This document shows positions 39,378-39,577 of a stretch of DNA of 39,577 nt, one piece after another (position 1 is the first letter of the stretch; every line of letters begins with the position of its first letter). Where the stretch lies: positions 1-39,577 of the forward strand of contig CALLQB010000037.1 of the NCBI GenBank assembly GCA_938015295.1. The letters are read 5' to 3'. This DNA comes from an uncultured Acidimicrobiales bacterium (GTDB taxonomy: Bacteria; Actinomycetota; Acidimicrobiia; Acidimicrobiales; SHLQ01). Made by a program: the position numbers and the translations under genes. The notes under the pieces were generated by a model. The model did no database searches and had not been told where the DNA came from. It was given only the letters and a program-made list of their open reading frames with translations.

Positions 39378-39577
39378 ATGGTGGCCAAACTCCGATTTCG
39401 GTGTGCAGCTCTTGTGGTGATTTTGGTGGCAGCTTTGCTTGCGCCGCTTTCCCCGTTGGCGTCGACGCCTGCGGCAGCTCTTGATGCTGTGCAGACGCTC
39501 GAACCCGGGGCCGAAAACGACATGGCCGGTGAAGCTGTCGCCATCTGGGACGACAAGCTGCTCATTGGCGCGCCTGC
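39378..39577 (+). CDS. Secreted protein, N-terminal part (FG-GAP-like), runs off right edge
   Basis: An ATG at 39378, preceded by GGAAGAAA, opens 66 codons that reach the window edge. Residues 4-34 form a classic signal peptide: basic KLRFR, a hydrophobic core ALVVILVAALLA, then PLASTPAAALDA with a likely cleavage after AAA. The visible mature end reads MAGEAVAIWDDKLLIGAP, similar to the start of an FG-GAP/integrin-alpha-like beta-propeller blade (SVAI.GD.LLVGAP). A large secreted beta-propeller or surface protein is likely, but only the first blade start can be seen. Confidence 0.65.
   Translation, partial: MVAKLRFRCAALVVILVAALLAPLSPLASTPAAALDAVQTLEPGAENDMAGEAVAIWDDKLLIGAP

Overview
The window looks like a stretch of chromosome from a GC-rich, free-living actinobacterium. 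An Acidimicrobiia (Ilumatobacter-like) origin is my best guess. The pointers are an F420-type LLM oxidoreductase, a PaaX regulator, a cholesterol-oxidase-like GMC enzyme, a class III cyclase fused to an AAA domain, many GTG/TTG starts, and dense gene packing on both strands. This placement is inference: there is no rRNA or other marker in the window. I see no tRNA, rRNA, CRISPR array, prophage or insertion sequence.

Layout. 1-2.9 kb: the start of a lipoprotein running off the left edge, a DEAD-box RNA helicase and a sterol-desaturase-like membrane enzyme, all on the minus strand. 3.0-7.3 kb, plus strand: a sulfotransferase, an unrecognised polytopic membrane protein, and a GT2 glycosyltransferase fused to a methyltransferase. 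This looks like a cell-envelope glycan or lipid-modification cluster. 7.3-9.5 kb: a membrane protein with a C-terminal spermidine-synthase-like domain. 9.6-11.1 kb: a ClpP protease divergent from an SRPBCC-ArsR pair, with two near-identical palindromes between them. 11.1-15.7 kb: a pentapeptide-repeat-like protein, a small membrane protein, a zinc alcohol dehydrogenase divergent from a TauD-like dioxygenase, then a DMT transporter and a small GNAT protein. 15.7-20.8 kb: a 1686-residue protein joining a metallophosphoesterase, a GMC (cholesterol oxidase-like) oxidoreductase and an alpha/beta hydrolase with a Cys nucleophile. It is divergent from a 1103-residue cyclase-AAA-TPR signalling protein.

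24.3-28.6 kb: a methylthioadenosine (MTA)/S-adenosylhomocysteine deaminase translationally coupled to an MTAP/MTIP-type phosphorylase, a DsbA-like protein, a CobW GTPase and a YbaK deacylase. 28.7-33.3 kb: a secreted DUF4038-type glycosidase with two CBM-like modules, a DUF1295 membrane protein, a secreted RTX-repeat lysozyme-like protein and a PaaX regulator. 33.3-35.5 kb: isocitrate lyase, preceded by a likely 46-codon gene and a palindrome-rich promoter region, and followed by a strong terminator. 35.6-39.6 kb: an LLM oxidoreductase, a FetB-type permease, MtnA coupled to a class II aldolase, and the start of a secreted FG-GAP-like protein running off the right edge.

How the genes connect. 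The deaminase, phosphorylase, MtnA and aldolase line up as one methylthioadenosine salvage route in two separate operons (MTA to MTI, to MTR-1-P, to MTRu-1-P, to a C2-S aldehyde plus DHAP, or onward by dehydration). Isocitrate lyase, the sterol/lipid-type oxidoreductases and the PaaX regulator suggest growth on lipids, acetate or aromatics. The least conventional items are the phosphoesterase-GMC-hydrolase fusion, the ClpP/ArsR twin-operator region, and the RTX-lysozyme.
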